Assembly (NCBI GenBank): GCA_937858165.1
Contig: CALLZA010001038.1
Span: 1 to 7,224, forward strand
Direction: 5' to 3'
Source: an uncultured Ardenticatenia bacterium
GTDB lineage: Bacteria > Chloroflexota > Anaerolineae > Promineifilales > Promineifilaceae
Length of the DNA stretch: 7,224 nucleotides
Positions 1-5,873 of this stretch are shown here, one piece after another. The notes under the pieces are model-generated. The model was not told where the DNA came from. It saw nothing but the letters and a program-made list of their open reading frames with translations, and ran no database searches. Position 1 is the stretch's first letter, and every line of letters starts with the position of its first letter. The position numbers were made by a program, and so were the translations under genes.

Positions 1-142
1 CTTGTGCTGCGCCTCATGTCTGTCAGCAATCTACACACTCTCGCGATACCTCTAGCTACTTCGGACTCGCTTTAGTAGTATTATTTACATTTCTTCTCTC
101 CACTTCTTTTTTTTTTTATTTTTATATATATTTTTTTTTTTT
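1..142. other. Low-quality artefactual sequence outside the 5' adapter
   Basis: This stretch lies outside the P5 adapter, so it cannot be genomic DNA joined to the insert. It is AT-rich with long T runs (about 110-142), unlike the GC-rich insert. Read on the reverse strand it would be what base calling produces after a read has run off the end of the adapter: an A run followed by decayed calls. A short echo of the adapter (ATCTACAC at 29-36, as at 164-171) supports this. I see no gene or regulatory element in it. Confidence 0.85.
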
Positions 143-212
143 AATGATACGGCGACCACCGAGATCTACACTAGATCGCTCGTCGGCAGCGTCAGATGTG
201 TATAAGAGACAG
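143..212 (+). other. Illumina Nextera P5/i5 adapter with Tn5 mosaic end
   Basis: Positions 143-171 match the Illumina P5 flow-cell sequence. Positions 172-179 are an 8-nt index (TAGATCGC, which I recall as Nextera i5 N501/S501). Positions 180-193 match the Nextera read-1 linker, and 194-212 are the 19-bp Tn5 mosaic end AGATGTGTATAAGAGACAG. The match is exact throughout. It is library-construction sequence, and the genomic insert starts at 213. Confidence 0.98.
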
Positions 213-376
213 GCACCGACGTCACCGGCGGCATGGCGGCCAAGGTGATGGCTGTGCTCGATCTGGCGGCGGCGCTGCCCGGGCTGCGCGTGCGCATCTT
301 CTCTGGGTTAGAGGCGGGAGTGCTGACGCGGCTGCTGCTCGAGCCGGAGACGCCGGTAGGGACGGAGCTGGGTTGA
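213..376 (+). CDS. Isopentenyl phosphate kinase-like protein, 3' fragment
   Basis: This is the last 54 or so codons of a gene whose 5' part lies off the contig; the frame is open back into the adapter and stops at TGA 374-376. The visible peptide begins TDVTGGMAAKV and continues through LPGLRVRIFSGLEAGVL to a terminal VGTELG. In the amino acid kinase superfamily the segment (D)VTGGM..KV near the C-terminus, then a hydrophobic strand ending in (F/N)SG and a final GT motif, is typical of isopentenyl phosphate kinase, which makes isopentenyl diphosphate in the alternative mevalonate route. Related kinases (acetylglutamate kinase, UMP kinase) share the fold, but their motif here is usually GGM..K without DVT. 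It is on the same strand as the hox genes but separated from them by about 300 bp with a terminator-like repeat, so it is probably a different transcription unit. Truncation is due to the assembly. Confidence 0.65.
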
Positions 377-383
377 AGCGCCG

Positions 384-443
384 TGAAGAGCCGCGCTAAA
401 GAGTTCACCTACGAGCCAGACCGCGCTAAGGCGCGGCTCTTCA
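384..443 (+). terminator. Terminator-like inverted repeat after the kinase gene
   Basis: The arms TGAAGAGCCGCGC (384-396) and GCGCGGCTCTTCA (431-443) are perfect 13-bp reverse complements separated by 34 nt. Within the right half a tighter alternative hairpin is possible (CCGCGC 421-426, loop TAAG, GCGCGG 431-436), and CCGCGCTAA occurs twice as a direct repeat (391-399, 421-429). It lies 7 nt after the kinase stop codon, where a terminator would sit. No T-tract follows, so intrinsic termination is uncertain. It could equally be an intergenic repeat copy or an RNA-stabilising structure. Confidence 0.4.
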
Positions 444-497
444 AATAGCAAGGTGCCGGTGATCCGCGGCTGACACATGACACTCGTCACCTCTATT

Positions 498-513
498 TGT
501 GACATTTTTCACT
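498..513. promoter_or_regulatory. Candidate CRP/FNR-family operator upstream of hoxE
   Basis: TGTGA (498-502), a 6-nt spacer, then TCACT (509-513) matches the TGTGA-N6-TCACA consensus of CRP-type regulators at 9 of 10 positions. It lies in the most AT-rich part of the leader. A weak -10-like hexamer CACAAT at 536-541 would place a start near 547-548, putting the dyad centre near -42, the spacing used by class II CRP/FNR activation. Control of hydrogenase genes by CRP/FNR-family redox or carbon regulators is known in other bacteria; that one acts here is inference from a single site. Confidence 0.4.
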
Positions 514-563
514 AACAACTTTCTCCTCCCTCTGGCACAATTCAATAGACTTGCGCTACCGCC

Positions 564-608
564 CAGGTTGACGCGGCCGCACAGAGCGCGGCCGTGTTTG
601 GCAACCTG
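564..608 (+). promoter_or_regulatory. Stable hairpin in the hoxE 5' leader
   Basis: CAGGTTG (564-570) pairs perfectly with CAACCTG (602-608). Directly inside, ACGCGGCCGC (571-580) pairs with GCGGCCGTGT (588-597) through one G-U pair. This gives about 17 base pairs with a 7-nt loop (581-587) and a single 4-nt bulge (598-601). It ends 73 nt before the hoxE start codon. It is not followed by a T run, so it is not a standard terminator; it may stabilise the 5' end of the mRNA or be a protein or RNA regulatory element. It matches no riboswitch class that I recognise. Confidence 0.45.
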
Positions 609-681
609 AAAACCGATCGGTACGCCCTTGGGAACACCGACCCCTGCCGGTTCGGCCCACAGGAACGCGCACAGGAGAACT

Positions 682-1212
682 ATGCCCCTGCGGAACGAGA
701 AGGTTGAGCCGCCTTCGGACGACAAACGATGGCGCATCGTTCAGGCCACCATGCAGCGCAACGGCTTTGAACGGGATGGCCTCATCGAAACGCTGCACAC
801 CGTTCAGGAATCATTTGGCTACCTTGACGACGATTCGCTGCGCTACGTGGCTGCGTCGCTCAACGCGCCGCTGAGCCAGGTCTATGGCGTCTCGACGTTC
901 TATCACCTGTTCAGCCTGAAGCCCGCCGGTCGCCACGCCTGCGTCGTCTGTCTGGGCACGGCTTGCTACATCAAGGGGATGCCGGCGCTGCTGAAGGAGA
1001 TCGAGACGCGCTACGGCATTAAAGCCGGCGAGACGACGGCCGACGGCCATCTGTCGCTGTTAACGGCGCGCTGCCTGGGCGCGTGCGGTCTGGCCCCGGT
1101 GGCCGTGTTCGACGGCAACATCGCCGGCAAGTTGGACATGGCCGAGGCGCTGAACCGGCTGCAAGAGATGACGACTGTACCGACGGAGGTGGAAAGTGTA
1201 CGAGAGGCTTGA
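682..1212 (+). CDS. hoxE: NAD-reducing hydrogenase diaphorase subunit HoxE
   Basis: This encodes 176 aa of the NuoE/HoxE thioredoxin-like [2Fe-2S] family. HoxE is the extra electron-transfer subunit of HoxEFUYH hydrogenases and sits beside the HoxF flavoprotein on the cytoplasmic diaphorase module. An N-terminal helical part carries the family motif VQESFGYL (41-48) and [12 protein letters not shown] (68-79). The cluster ligands are C90-x4-C95 and C131-x3-C135, the pattern of NuoE-type ferredoxins. The start chosen is ATG 682, preceded by AGGAGA at 673-678; an in-frame TTG at 628 would add 18 residues but lacks family similarity and runs into the leader. It overlaps hoxF by 17 nt. Complex I NuoE is the alternative, but the hoxFUYH neighbours settle the assignment. 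The presence of hoxE is typical of the cyanobacterial/Chloroflexota type of operon; the classical Ralstonia soluble hydrogenase lacks it. Confidence 0.93.
   Translation: MPLRNEKVEPPSDDKRWRIVQATMQRNGFERDGLIETLHTVQESFGYLDDDSLRYVAASLNAPLSQVYGVSTFYHLFSLKPAGRHACVVCLGTACYIKGMPALLKEIETRYGIKAGETTADGHLSLLTARCLGACGLAPVAVFDGNIAGKLDMAEALNRLQEMTTVPTEVESVREA
1185..1192 (+). promoter_or_regulatory. Ribosome-binding site deciding the GTG start of hoxF
   Basis: GGAGGTGG lies inside the end of hoxE, with GGAGG ending 6 nt before GTG 1196. This strong Shine-Dalgarno supports the non-ATG start and the 17-nt overlap with hoxE, and implies translation of hoxF coupled to hoxE. Confidence 0.75.
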
Positions 1213-2887
1213 GGAAATCACCCTCGCCGAACAGGAGACGGCCGATCGCTATGACCACAGCGTCAACGTGTGCATGGCCGCCGGCTGCATGTCGTCGCAG
1301 AGCGGGGCGATCAAGGATGCCATCGACAAGGAAGTCGAGGCCAACGGGCTGGAGCGCTATTGCCGCGTGCGCGGCGTCGGGTGCATGGGCTTGTGCGCCC
1401 ACGGGCCGTTGGTCGCCGTCGACACCGGCAAGCCGGCCGAAACGATGTACCAGCACGTGACCCCCGAAGACGCGGCGGCCATCGTCGGCTCGCTCGACAC
1501 GGTGCCGGTCGAGCGATTGCGCTGCCGCACCGATGTGCCGTTCTTCCAGCGGCAGAAAAGGATCGTGCTGGAGAACAGCGGCCTGATCGACCCGGAGCGC
1601 ATCGAGGAGTACATCGCCGCCGACGGCTACACGGCGCTCATCAAGGCCATCACCGAGATGAGCCCATCTGAGGTCATTGACGAGATCATCACCAGCGGCC
1701 TGCGCGGGCGGGGCGGCGGCGGCTATCCGACCGGTCTGAAGTGGACGACGGTCGCCAAGTCCGACGGCGAGACGAAGTACGTCATCTGCAACGCCGACGA
1801 AGGCGACCCCGGTGCGTTCATGGATCGCAGCGTGCTGGAGAGCGACCCGCACCGCATCCTGGAGGGCATGGCCATTGCCGGCTACGCCATCGGCGCGAGT
1901 CAGGGGTACATCTACGTTCGCGGCGAGTACCCGCTGGCCGTGGCCCGGCTGAAGACGGCTATCCGCCAGGCGCGGCGGGTCAACATGCTCGGCAGCGGCA
2001 TCGCCGGGTCGCAGTTCGCCTTCCACATTGACATCCGCCTCGGCGCGGGCGCATTCGTCTGCGGCGAGGAGACGGCGTTGATCGCCTCCATCGAGGGGCG
2101 GCGCGGCCAGCCTCGGCCGCGTCCACCCTACCCGGCAGAGTTCGGACTGTGGGGCCGGCCGACGCTCATTAATAACGTCGAGACGCTGGCCAGCATCGCG
2201 CCCATTATTCGCAACGGCGGCTCGTGGTACGCCGGCATGGGCACGGCCAAGAGCAAAGGCACCAAGGTCTTCGCCCTGGCCGGCAGCATCAACAATACGG
2301 GCCTGATCGAAGTGCCGATGGGCACGCCGCTGCGCGAGATCATCTACGAGATCGGCGGTGGGGTGTCGGGTGGCGGCCAGTGCAAGGCCATCCAGACCGG
2401 CGGCCCGTCCGGCGGCTGCATCCCGGCCGAGTATCTGGACACGCCGGTGGATTACGAATCGTTGTCGGCGCTCGGCTCCATCATGGGGTCGGGCGGCATG
2501 ATCGTCATGGACGAATCGGCCAGCATGGTCGACGTGGCCCGCTTCTTCATGGAGTTCTGCATGACCGAGTCGTGTGGGCGCTGCGTCCCGTGCCGCGTCG
2601 GGACTGTCCACATGCACAACCTGCTAGAGAAGTTCAGCCGGCATGAAGCCACGCCCCACGACCTGGTGCTGCTGGAGAAGCTGTGCGACATGGTGCGCAA
2701 CACCAGCCTGTGCGGTCTGGGCCAGACCGCGCCCAACCCGGTCATGAGCACCCTGCGCTACTTCCGCCACGAGTACATGTCGGCTATCACCCATGAGGCG
2801 GCCGATCTATTCGTTTTGGACCCGGCACTGTCGGCTAGCCGTGACGGCGCAACACGTCGCGCGCCAGAACTGGAGGTGGCCTCATGA
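1196..2887 (+). CDS. hoxF: NAD-reducing hydrogenase flavoprotein subunit HoxF
   Basis: This encodes 563 aa of the FMN- and NAD(P)-binding diaphorase subunit, which exchanges hydride with NAD(P) and passes electrons to HoxU. The N-terminal thioredoxin-like [2Fe-2S] domain (about 22-100) has C26-x4-C31 and C63-x3-C67. A NuoF-like core follows: the glycine-rich nucleotide site [13 protein letters not shown] (168-180), the FMN-site motif [13 protein letters not shown] (199-211), [15 protein letters not shown] (287-301), and a SLBB-type stretch from about 355. The C-terminal [4Fe-4S] domain has C460-x2-C463-x2-C466 and C506. The length and the fusion of NuoE-like and NuoF-like parts are those of HoxF and distinguish it from plain NuoF (about 430 aa). 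Start is GTG 1196 with a good RBS. Its stop overlaps the hoxU start as ATGA. The last 20 or so residues are variable and appear unstructured. Confidence 0.95.
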   Translation: MYERLEEITLAEQETADRYDHSVNVCMAAGCMSSQSGAIKDAIDKEVEANGLERYCRVRGVGCMGLCAHGPLVAVDTGKPAETMYQHVTPEDAAAIVGSLDTVPVERLRCRTDVPFFQRQKRIVLENSGLIDPERIEEYIAADGYTALIKAITEMSPSEVIDEIITSGLRGRGGGGYPTGLKWTTVAKSDGETKYVICNADEGDPGAFMDRSVLESDPHRILEGMAIAGYAIGASQGYIYVRGEYPLAVARLKTAIRQARRVNMLGSGIAGSQFAFHIDIRLGAGAFVCGEETALIASIEGRRGQPRPRPPYPAEFGLWGRPTLINNVETLASIAPIIRNGGSWYAGMGTAKSKGTKVFALAGSINNTGLIEVPMGTPLREIIYEIGGGVSGGGQCKAIQTGGPSGGCIPAEYLDTPVDYESLSALGSIMGSGGMIVMDESASMVDVARFFMEFCMTESCGRCVPCRVGTVHMHNLLEKFSRHEATPHDLVLLEKLCDMVRNTSLCGLGQTAPNPVMSTLRYFRHEYMSAITHEAADLFVLDPALSASRDGATRRAPELEVAS

Positions 2888-3609
2888 AACGGCCATTCAA
2901 GACACGTGTAAAGACCCTGAAGATTGACGGCGTCGACGTCGGCGCGCGCGAGGACGAGACGATCCTCGAACTGGCCCAGGAGAACGGCATCTTCATCCCG
3001 ACGCTGTGCCACCTGGAAGGCGTCCACGATGTCGGCGCTTGCCGGCTGTGCCTGGTCGAAGTCAAGGGCACGTCGAAGCTGCTGCCGGCGTGCATGACCT
3101 ATGCTGAAGAGGGCATGGAGGTCATCACCAACTCCGAACGCTTGCTGACCTATCGCCGGCAGGTGCTTGACCTGCTCTTCTCCGAGCGCAACCACGTCTG
3201 TGCGGTGTGCGTCTCTAACGGGCATTGCGAGCTGCAATGGCTGGCCGAGAAGCTGGGCATCAGCCACGTCGGCGTGCCCTATCTCTACCCGCAGTTGGCC
3301 GTGGACGCCTCGCACTCTTTCTACGTGCTCGACCACAACCGCTGCATCCTCTGCACGCGCTGTGTGCGCGTCTGCGATGAGATCGAAGGGGCGCACACCT
3401 GGGACGTGATGGGCCGCGGCGTCGAGTGCCGGGTCATCAGCGACCTGAATCAGCCGTGGGGCACGGCCGATAGCTGCACCCGTTGCGGCAAGTGCGTCCA
3501 GGTCTGCCCGACCGGCGCGCTGTTCTCTAAAGGTAAGGCCGTAGCCGAGATGACCAAAAAGCGTGAGTTCCTGCCGTATCTGCAGCTCATGCGGGAGGGG
3601 CGGAAGTGA
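2884..3609 (+). CDS. hoxU: NAD-reducing hydrogenase Fe-S subunit HoxU
   Basis: This encodes 241 aa corresponding to the N-terminal part of complex I NuoG. It relays electrons between HoxF and the hydrogenase subunit HoxY. The plant-ferredoxin-type [2Fe-2S] domain uses C42, C53-x2-C56 and C70. The NuoG-like His/Cys segment reads NHVCAVC...GHC (H104, C106, C109, C115), the form usual in HoxU. Two ferredoxin-type [4Fe-4S] motifs follow: C154-x2-C157-x2-C160-x3-C164 and C198-x2-C201-x2-C204-x3-C208. The length fits HoxU (about 235-245 aa). The ATG start overlaps the hoxF stop by 4 nt, and the gene's own stop overlaps the hoxY start, so translation is coupled on both sides. All ligand cysteines are present. 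Confidence 0.95.
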   Translation: MKRPFKTRVKTLKIDGVDVGAREDETILELAQENGIFIPTLCHLEGVHDVGACRLCLVEVKGTSKLLPACMTYAEEGMEVITNSERLLTYRRQVLDLLFSERNHVCAVCVSNGHCELQWLAEKLGISHVGVPYLYPQLAVDASHSFYVLDHNRCILCTRCVRVCDEIEGAHTWDVMGRGVECRVISDLNQPWGTADSCTRCGKCVQVCPTGALFSKGKAVAEMTKKREFLPYLQLMREGRK

Positions 3610-4142
3610 GCGACAAACTGAAACTGGCGACGGTGTGGCTCGACGGCTGTTCGGGCTGCCACATGTCGTTTCTTGACATCGATGAGCGCATTCTCGACGT
3701 GGCCGCACTGGCCGATCTGGTCTATAGCCCGCTGGTAGACAACAAGGTGTTTCCGGAGATGGTCGACATCACCCTCATCGAGGGTGCGGTCAGCAGCGAA
3801 GAGGACTACCACAAGATTCAGCACGTGCGCCAGCATACGCGCATTCTGGTCTCGCTGGGCGACTGTGCTGTGACGGCCAACGTGCCGGCCATGCGCAACC
3901 GCTTCAAGGTCAAGGAGGTGCTCGACCGGGCCTACTTGGAGAACGCGACGCTGAACCAGCACATCCCGGTCGAGGTCATCCCGCCGCTGCGCAAGCAGTC
4001 GATCCCGGTGCATCAGGTCGTGGCGGTAGATGTGTTCGTGCCCGGCTGCCCGCCGTCGGCCGACAACATCTTCTACGCCCTGACCGAGCTACTGGCCGGG
4101 CGCATGCCCGAACTGCGCACCCGGACCCACTTCGGTGCTTAG
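3606..4142 (+). CDS. hoxY: NAD-reducing hydrogenase small subunit HoxY
   Basis: This encodes 178 aa of the short [NiFe]-hydrogenase small subunit of group 3d. It holds the proximal [4Fe-4S] cluster and takes electrons from HoxH. Ligands are C15-x2-C18 in [12 protein letters not shown]87 in SLGDCAVT, and C148 in [11 protein letters not shown]. It has no Tat signal and no medial/distal-cluster domain, so it is cytoplasmic, as expected for HoxY. The start is GTG 3606, overlapping the hoxU TGA as GTGA, with a purine-rich RBS (GGGAGGGG 3593-3600) 5 nt upstream. This is the last gene of the overlapping block; a 126-nt gap with an inverted repeat separates it from its partner hoxH, which is often encoded immediately after it. 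Confidence 0.95.
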   Translation: MSDKLKLATVWLDGCSGCHMSFLDIDERILDVAALADLVYSPLVDNKVFPEMVDITLIEGAVSSEEDYHKIQHVRQHTRILVSLGDCAVTANVPAMRNRFKVKEVLDRAYLENATLNQHIPVEVIPPLRKQSIPVHQVVAVDVFVPGCPPSADNIFYALTELLAGRMPELRTRTHFGA

Positions 4143-4146
4143 GAGG
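4141..4146 (+). promoter_or_regulatory. Orphan Shine-Dalgarno at the hoxY stop
   Basis: AGGAGG, a perfect anti-16S match, overlaps the hoxY TAG stop (4140-4142), but no start codon stands 5-12 nt downstream; the inverted repeat begins at 4152 instead. The likeliest reading is that this was the original hoxH ribosome-binding site, before the repeat came to separate it from the hoxH ATG at 4269. Confidence 0.4.
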
Positions 4147-4151
4147 AATAG

Positions 4152-4240
4152 CCTCACGCAAAGATCGCCAAGAACGCAAAGCACGCCAAGAAGAACTCTT
4201 TCTTTGCGCTCTTGGCGTCCTTAGCGATCTTTGCGTGAGG
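4152..4240. repeat. Intergenic inverted repeat with 9-bp units, hoxY-hoxH gap
   Basis: The outer arms are perfect 17-bp reverse complements (CCTCACGCAAAGATCGC at 4152-4168 against 4224-4240). Pairing continues imperfectly inward to a small loop near 4195-4200. The left arm reads as tandem 9-mers: ACGCAAAGA, TCGCCAAGA, ACGCAAAGC, ACGCCAAGA. Transcribed, it would form a hairpin of about 40 bp. Similar GCAAAGA-type intergenic repeats are, from memory, common in environmental bacteria with repeat-rich genomes. No target-site duplication is obvious and it encodes no protein. Its role, such as mRNA processing or stability between hoxY and hoxH, is unproven. Confidence 0.8.
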
Positions 4241-4268
4241 TCTTCTTCTGAAGAAGGAACGAAACGAC

Positions 4269-5693
4269 ATGAGTCAAACCATCACCATCGACCCCGTGAC
4301 CCGCATCGAGGGTCATAGCAAGATCACCATTCAACTGGACGACGCCGGGCGGGTCAGTTCGGCCCGCTTCCACGTCACCCAGTTTCGCGGCTTCGAGAAG
4401 CTGGTCGAGGGGCGGCCGTTCCACGAGATGCCGTCGCTGACCGCCCGCATCTGCGGCATCTGCCCCGTCAGCCACCTCATCGCCTCGGCCAAGACCTGCG
4501 ACGCTCTGATGGCCGTCCAGATTCCACCGACGGCGGCCGACCTGCGGCAGGTGCTGAACCTGGCCCAGATTCTCCAATCCCACGCGCTGAGCTTCTTCCA
4601 CCTGTCGTCGCCCGACCTGGTGCTGGGCATGGACGCCAACCCCGAACAGCGCAACCTGTTCGGCGTCGTCGGCCAGAACCCTGAACTGGCCCGCGACGGC
4701 ATCTGGCTGCGGCAGTTCGGCCAGGAGATCATCGCCCTGCTGGCCGGCAAGCGCATCCATCCGGCCTGGGTCGTGCCCGGCGGCGTGAGCGCGCCGCTGA
4801 CGGCCGATCGCCGCGACGCCATCCTGCAACGCATCCCCGAGGCCATGATCCGCGTGCGGCGCACGCTCGACTGGTACAAGCAGATCTTCGGCGACTTCGG
4901 GGCCGAGATTCGCACCTTCGGCAACTTCCCGTCGCTCTTCATGGGGCTGGTGACGGGCAAGGGCGAGTTGGAGATGTACGACGGCAACCTGCGCATTGTG
5001 GACGCCACCGGCCGCATCGTCGTTGATCAGATAGACCCGCGCACCTACCCGGAGTGGATGGGCGAGGCAGTGGAGCCGGACTCCTACCTGAAGTCGCCCT
5101 ACTACAAGCCACTGGGCTACCCCGACGGCATCTACCGCGTCGGGCCGCTGGCGCGGCTGAACCTGATTGACCGCGTAGGCACGCCGCAGGCCGACGAGGA
5201 GTGGGCCGAGTTCCGCATGTTGGAGCGCGGGGCGACGCTCAGCTCCTTCCAGTACCACTACGCCCGCCTGATTGAGATGCTCTTCTGCGTCGAGAAGATT
5301 GACCAGCTGCTCAACGGGCCGGAGATCCTCAGCGACCACGTGCGGGCCAAGGCCGACCCGAACCGCATGGAAGGCATCGGCGTCAGCGAAGCGCCGCGCG
5401 GCACGCTGCTCCACCACTACAAGATTGACCGCAAGGGGTTGATGGTGTGGGCCAACATGATCATCGCCACCGGCAACAACAGCCTGGCCATGAACAAGAG
5501 CGTCTATCAGGTCGCCCGCCACTTTGTCCACGGCGACCGCATCGACCAGGGCATGCTCAACCGCGTCGAGGCGGTCATCCGCACCTATGACCCGTGCCTG
5601 AGCTGCTCCACCCACGCCTTCGGCCAGATGCCCATGCGCGTCCAACTCCTCGCGCCCGATGGCGAGGTGCTGCACGAGCTGCGGCGGGGATAA
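4269..5693 (+). CDS. hoxH: NAD-reducing hydrogenase large subunit HoxH
   Basis: This encodes 474 aa of the catalytic [NiFe] subunit that splits or makes H2. The N-terminal motif DPVTRIEGH (8-16) includes the conserved E14. The L1 motif RICGICPVSH (60-69) supplies C62 and C65, and the C-terminal L2 motif DPCLSCSTH (441-449) supplies C443 and C446 as nickel and bridging ligands. After H449 comes a 25-residue tail, A450-G474, of the kind removed by the maturation protease once nickel is in place; in the Ralstonia HoxH the cut is after the equivalent His. Length fits the family (about 470-490 aa). The ATG is preceded by AAGGAA (4254-4259), a weaker site than the AGGAGG stranded upstream. The 7-bp palindrome CTTCTTC-T-GAAGAAG (4242-4256) touches this RBS. 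All active-site cysteines are present, so the enzyme should be functional. Confidence 0.97.
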   Translation: MSQTITIDPVTRIEGHSKITIQLDDAGRVSSARFHVTQFRGFEKLVEGRPFHEMPSLTARICGICPVSHLIASAKTCDALMAVQIPPTAADLRQVLNLAQILQSHALSFFHLSSPDLVLGMDANPEQRNLFGVVGQNPELARDGIWLRQFGQEIIALLAGKRIHPAWVVPGGVSAPLTADRRDAILQRIPEAMIRVRRTLDWYKQIFGDFGAEIRTFGNFPSLFMGLVTGKGELEMYDGNLRIVDATGRIVVDQIDPRTYPEWMGEAVEPDSYLKSPYYKPLGYPDGIYRVGPLARLNLIDRVGTPQADEEWAEFRMLERGATLSSFQYHYARLIEMLFCVEKIDQLLNGPEILSDHVRAKADPNRMEGIGVSEAPRGTLLHHYKIDRKGLMVWANMIIATGNNSLAMNKSVYQVARHFVHGDRIDQGMLNRVEAVIRTYDPCLSCSTHAFGQMPMRVQLLAPDGEVLHELRRG

Positions 5694-5700
5694 GAAGCTT

Positions 5701-5863
5701 AACCACAGATTACACAGATTTCACAGATTGAAGAGATGTTATCCGCAGATTGGACAGATTCGGCAGATTTCAAGAAGAAGAGGAATCATTCTCTTTCTTT
5801 AGAATCTGCCCAATCTGCGGATCACCTTTCTTATAATCTGTGAAATCTGTGTAATCTGTGGTT
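5701..5863. repeat. Long intergenic inverted repeat with 9-bp units, hoxH-hoxW gap
   Basis: The outer arms 5701-5729 and 5835-5863 are perfect 29-bp reverse complements. The inner arms 5741-5761 and 5802-5822 match over 21 bp with one mismatch. The central part (5762-5801) is a purine/pyrimidine-rich loop. Each arm is made of 9-bp units ending in CAGATT: CCACAGATT, ACACAGATT, TCACAGATT outside, then CCGCAGATT, GGACAGATT, CGGCAGATT inside on the left arm, and two inner units on the right. The repeat fills nearly the whole gap between hoxH and hoxW and would fold into a very stable hairpin. No direct repeats flank it, and it has no coding capacity. It looks like a copy of a dispersed intergenic repeat family, possibly a non-autonomous element. 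Confidence 0.85.
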
Positions 5864-5873
5864 CCATCTCTTC

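Larger units (their letters stand above)
377..681 (+). other. Intergenic leader upstream of hoxE (305 bp)
   Basis: This gap separates the kinase fragment from hoxE and holds no credible gene. In order it contains a 13-bp inverted repeat (384-443), a small TGAC/GTCA dyad (478-489), a CRP/FNR-like dyad (498-513), a weak possible -10 (CACAAT 536-541), a 17-bp paired hairpin (564-608), the palindrome ACCGATCGGT (612-621), and the hoxE ribosome-binding site. The part around 480-550 is distinctly more AT-rich than its surroundings, as expected for a promoter. The hox promoter most likely lies here. Confidence 0.6.

Noticed and set aside
533..553. TGGCAC followed by TTGC upstream of hoxE, suggesting a sigma-54 promoter.
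   Set aside because: The two boxes are 12 nt apart where sigma-54 promoters need about 5, so the -24/-12 geometry fails.
628..681. Upstream in-frame TTG start for hoxE adding 18 residues.
   Set aside because: TTG start without a convincing ribosome site; ATG 682 has AGGAGA just upstream and gives the usual HoxE length.
1019..2617. A 532-codon open frame on the - strand opposite hoxE/hoxF.
   Set aside because: It is a compositional shadow of the GC-rich hox genes: low-complexity Ala/Arg/Asp/His-rich peptide, no recognisable family, and the + strand has unambiguous conserved enzymes.
682..3609. The first three genes as complex I nuoE-nuoF-nuoG.
   Set aside because: HoxF carries the fused N-terminal [2Fe-2S] domain, HoxU ends after 241 residues without the NuoG molybdopterin-like domain, and [NiFe] subunits follow directly.
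4221..5675. A 484-codon open frame on the - strand opposite hoxH.
   Set aside because: Same reason: antisense shadow rich in Val, Ala, Asp and His with no family motifs, exactly under hoxH.
5701..5863. CAGATT repeats as a CRISPR array.
   Set aside because: The units are 9 bp with no spacers of CRISPR size, are arranged as an inverted pair, and there are no cas genes.
4152..5863. The two intergenic inverted repeats as insertion sequences.
   Set aside because: They are too short to encode a transposase and show no flanking target duplications; a non-autonomous element remains possible but is not shown.
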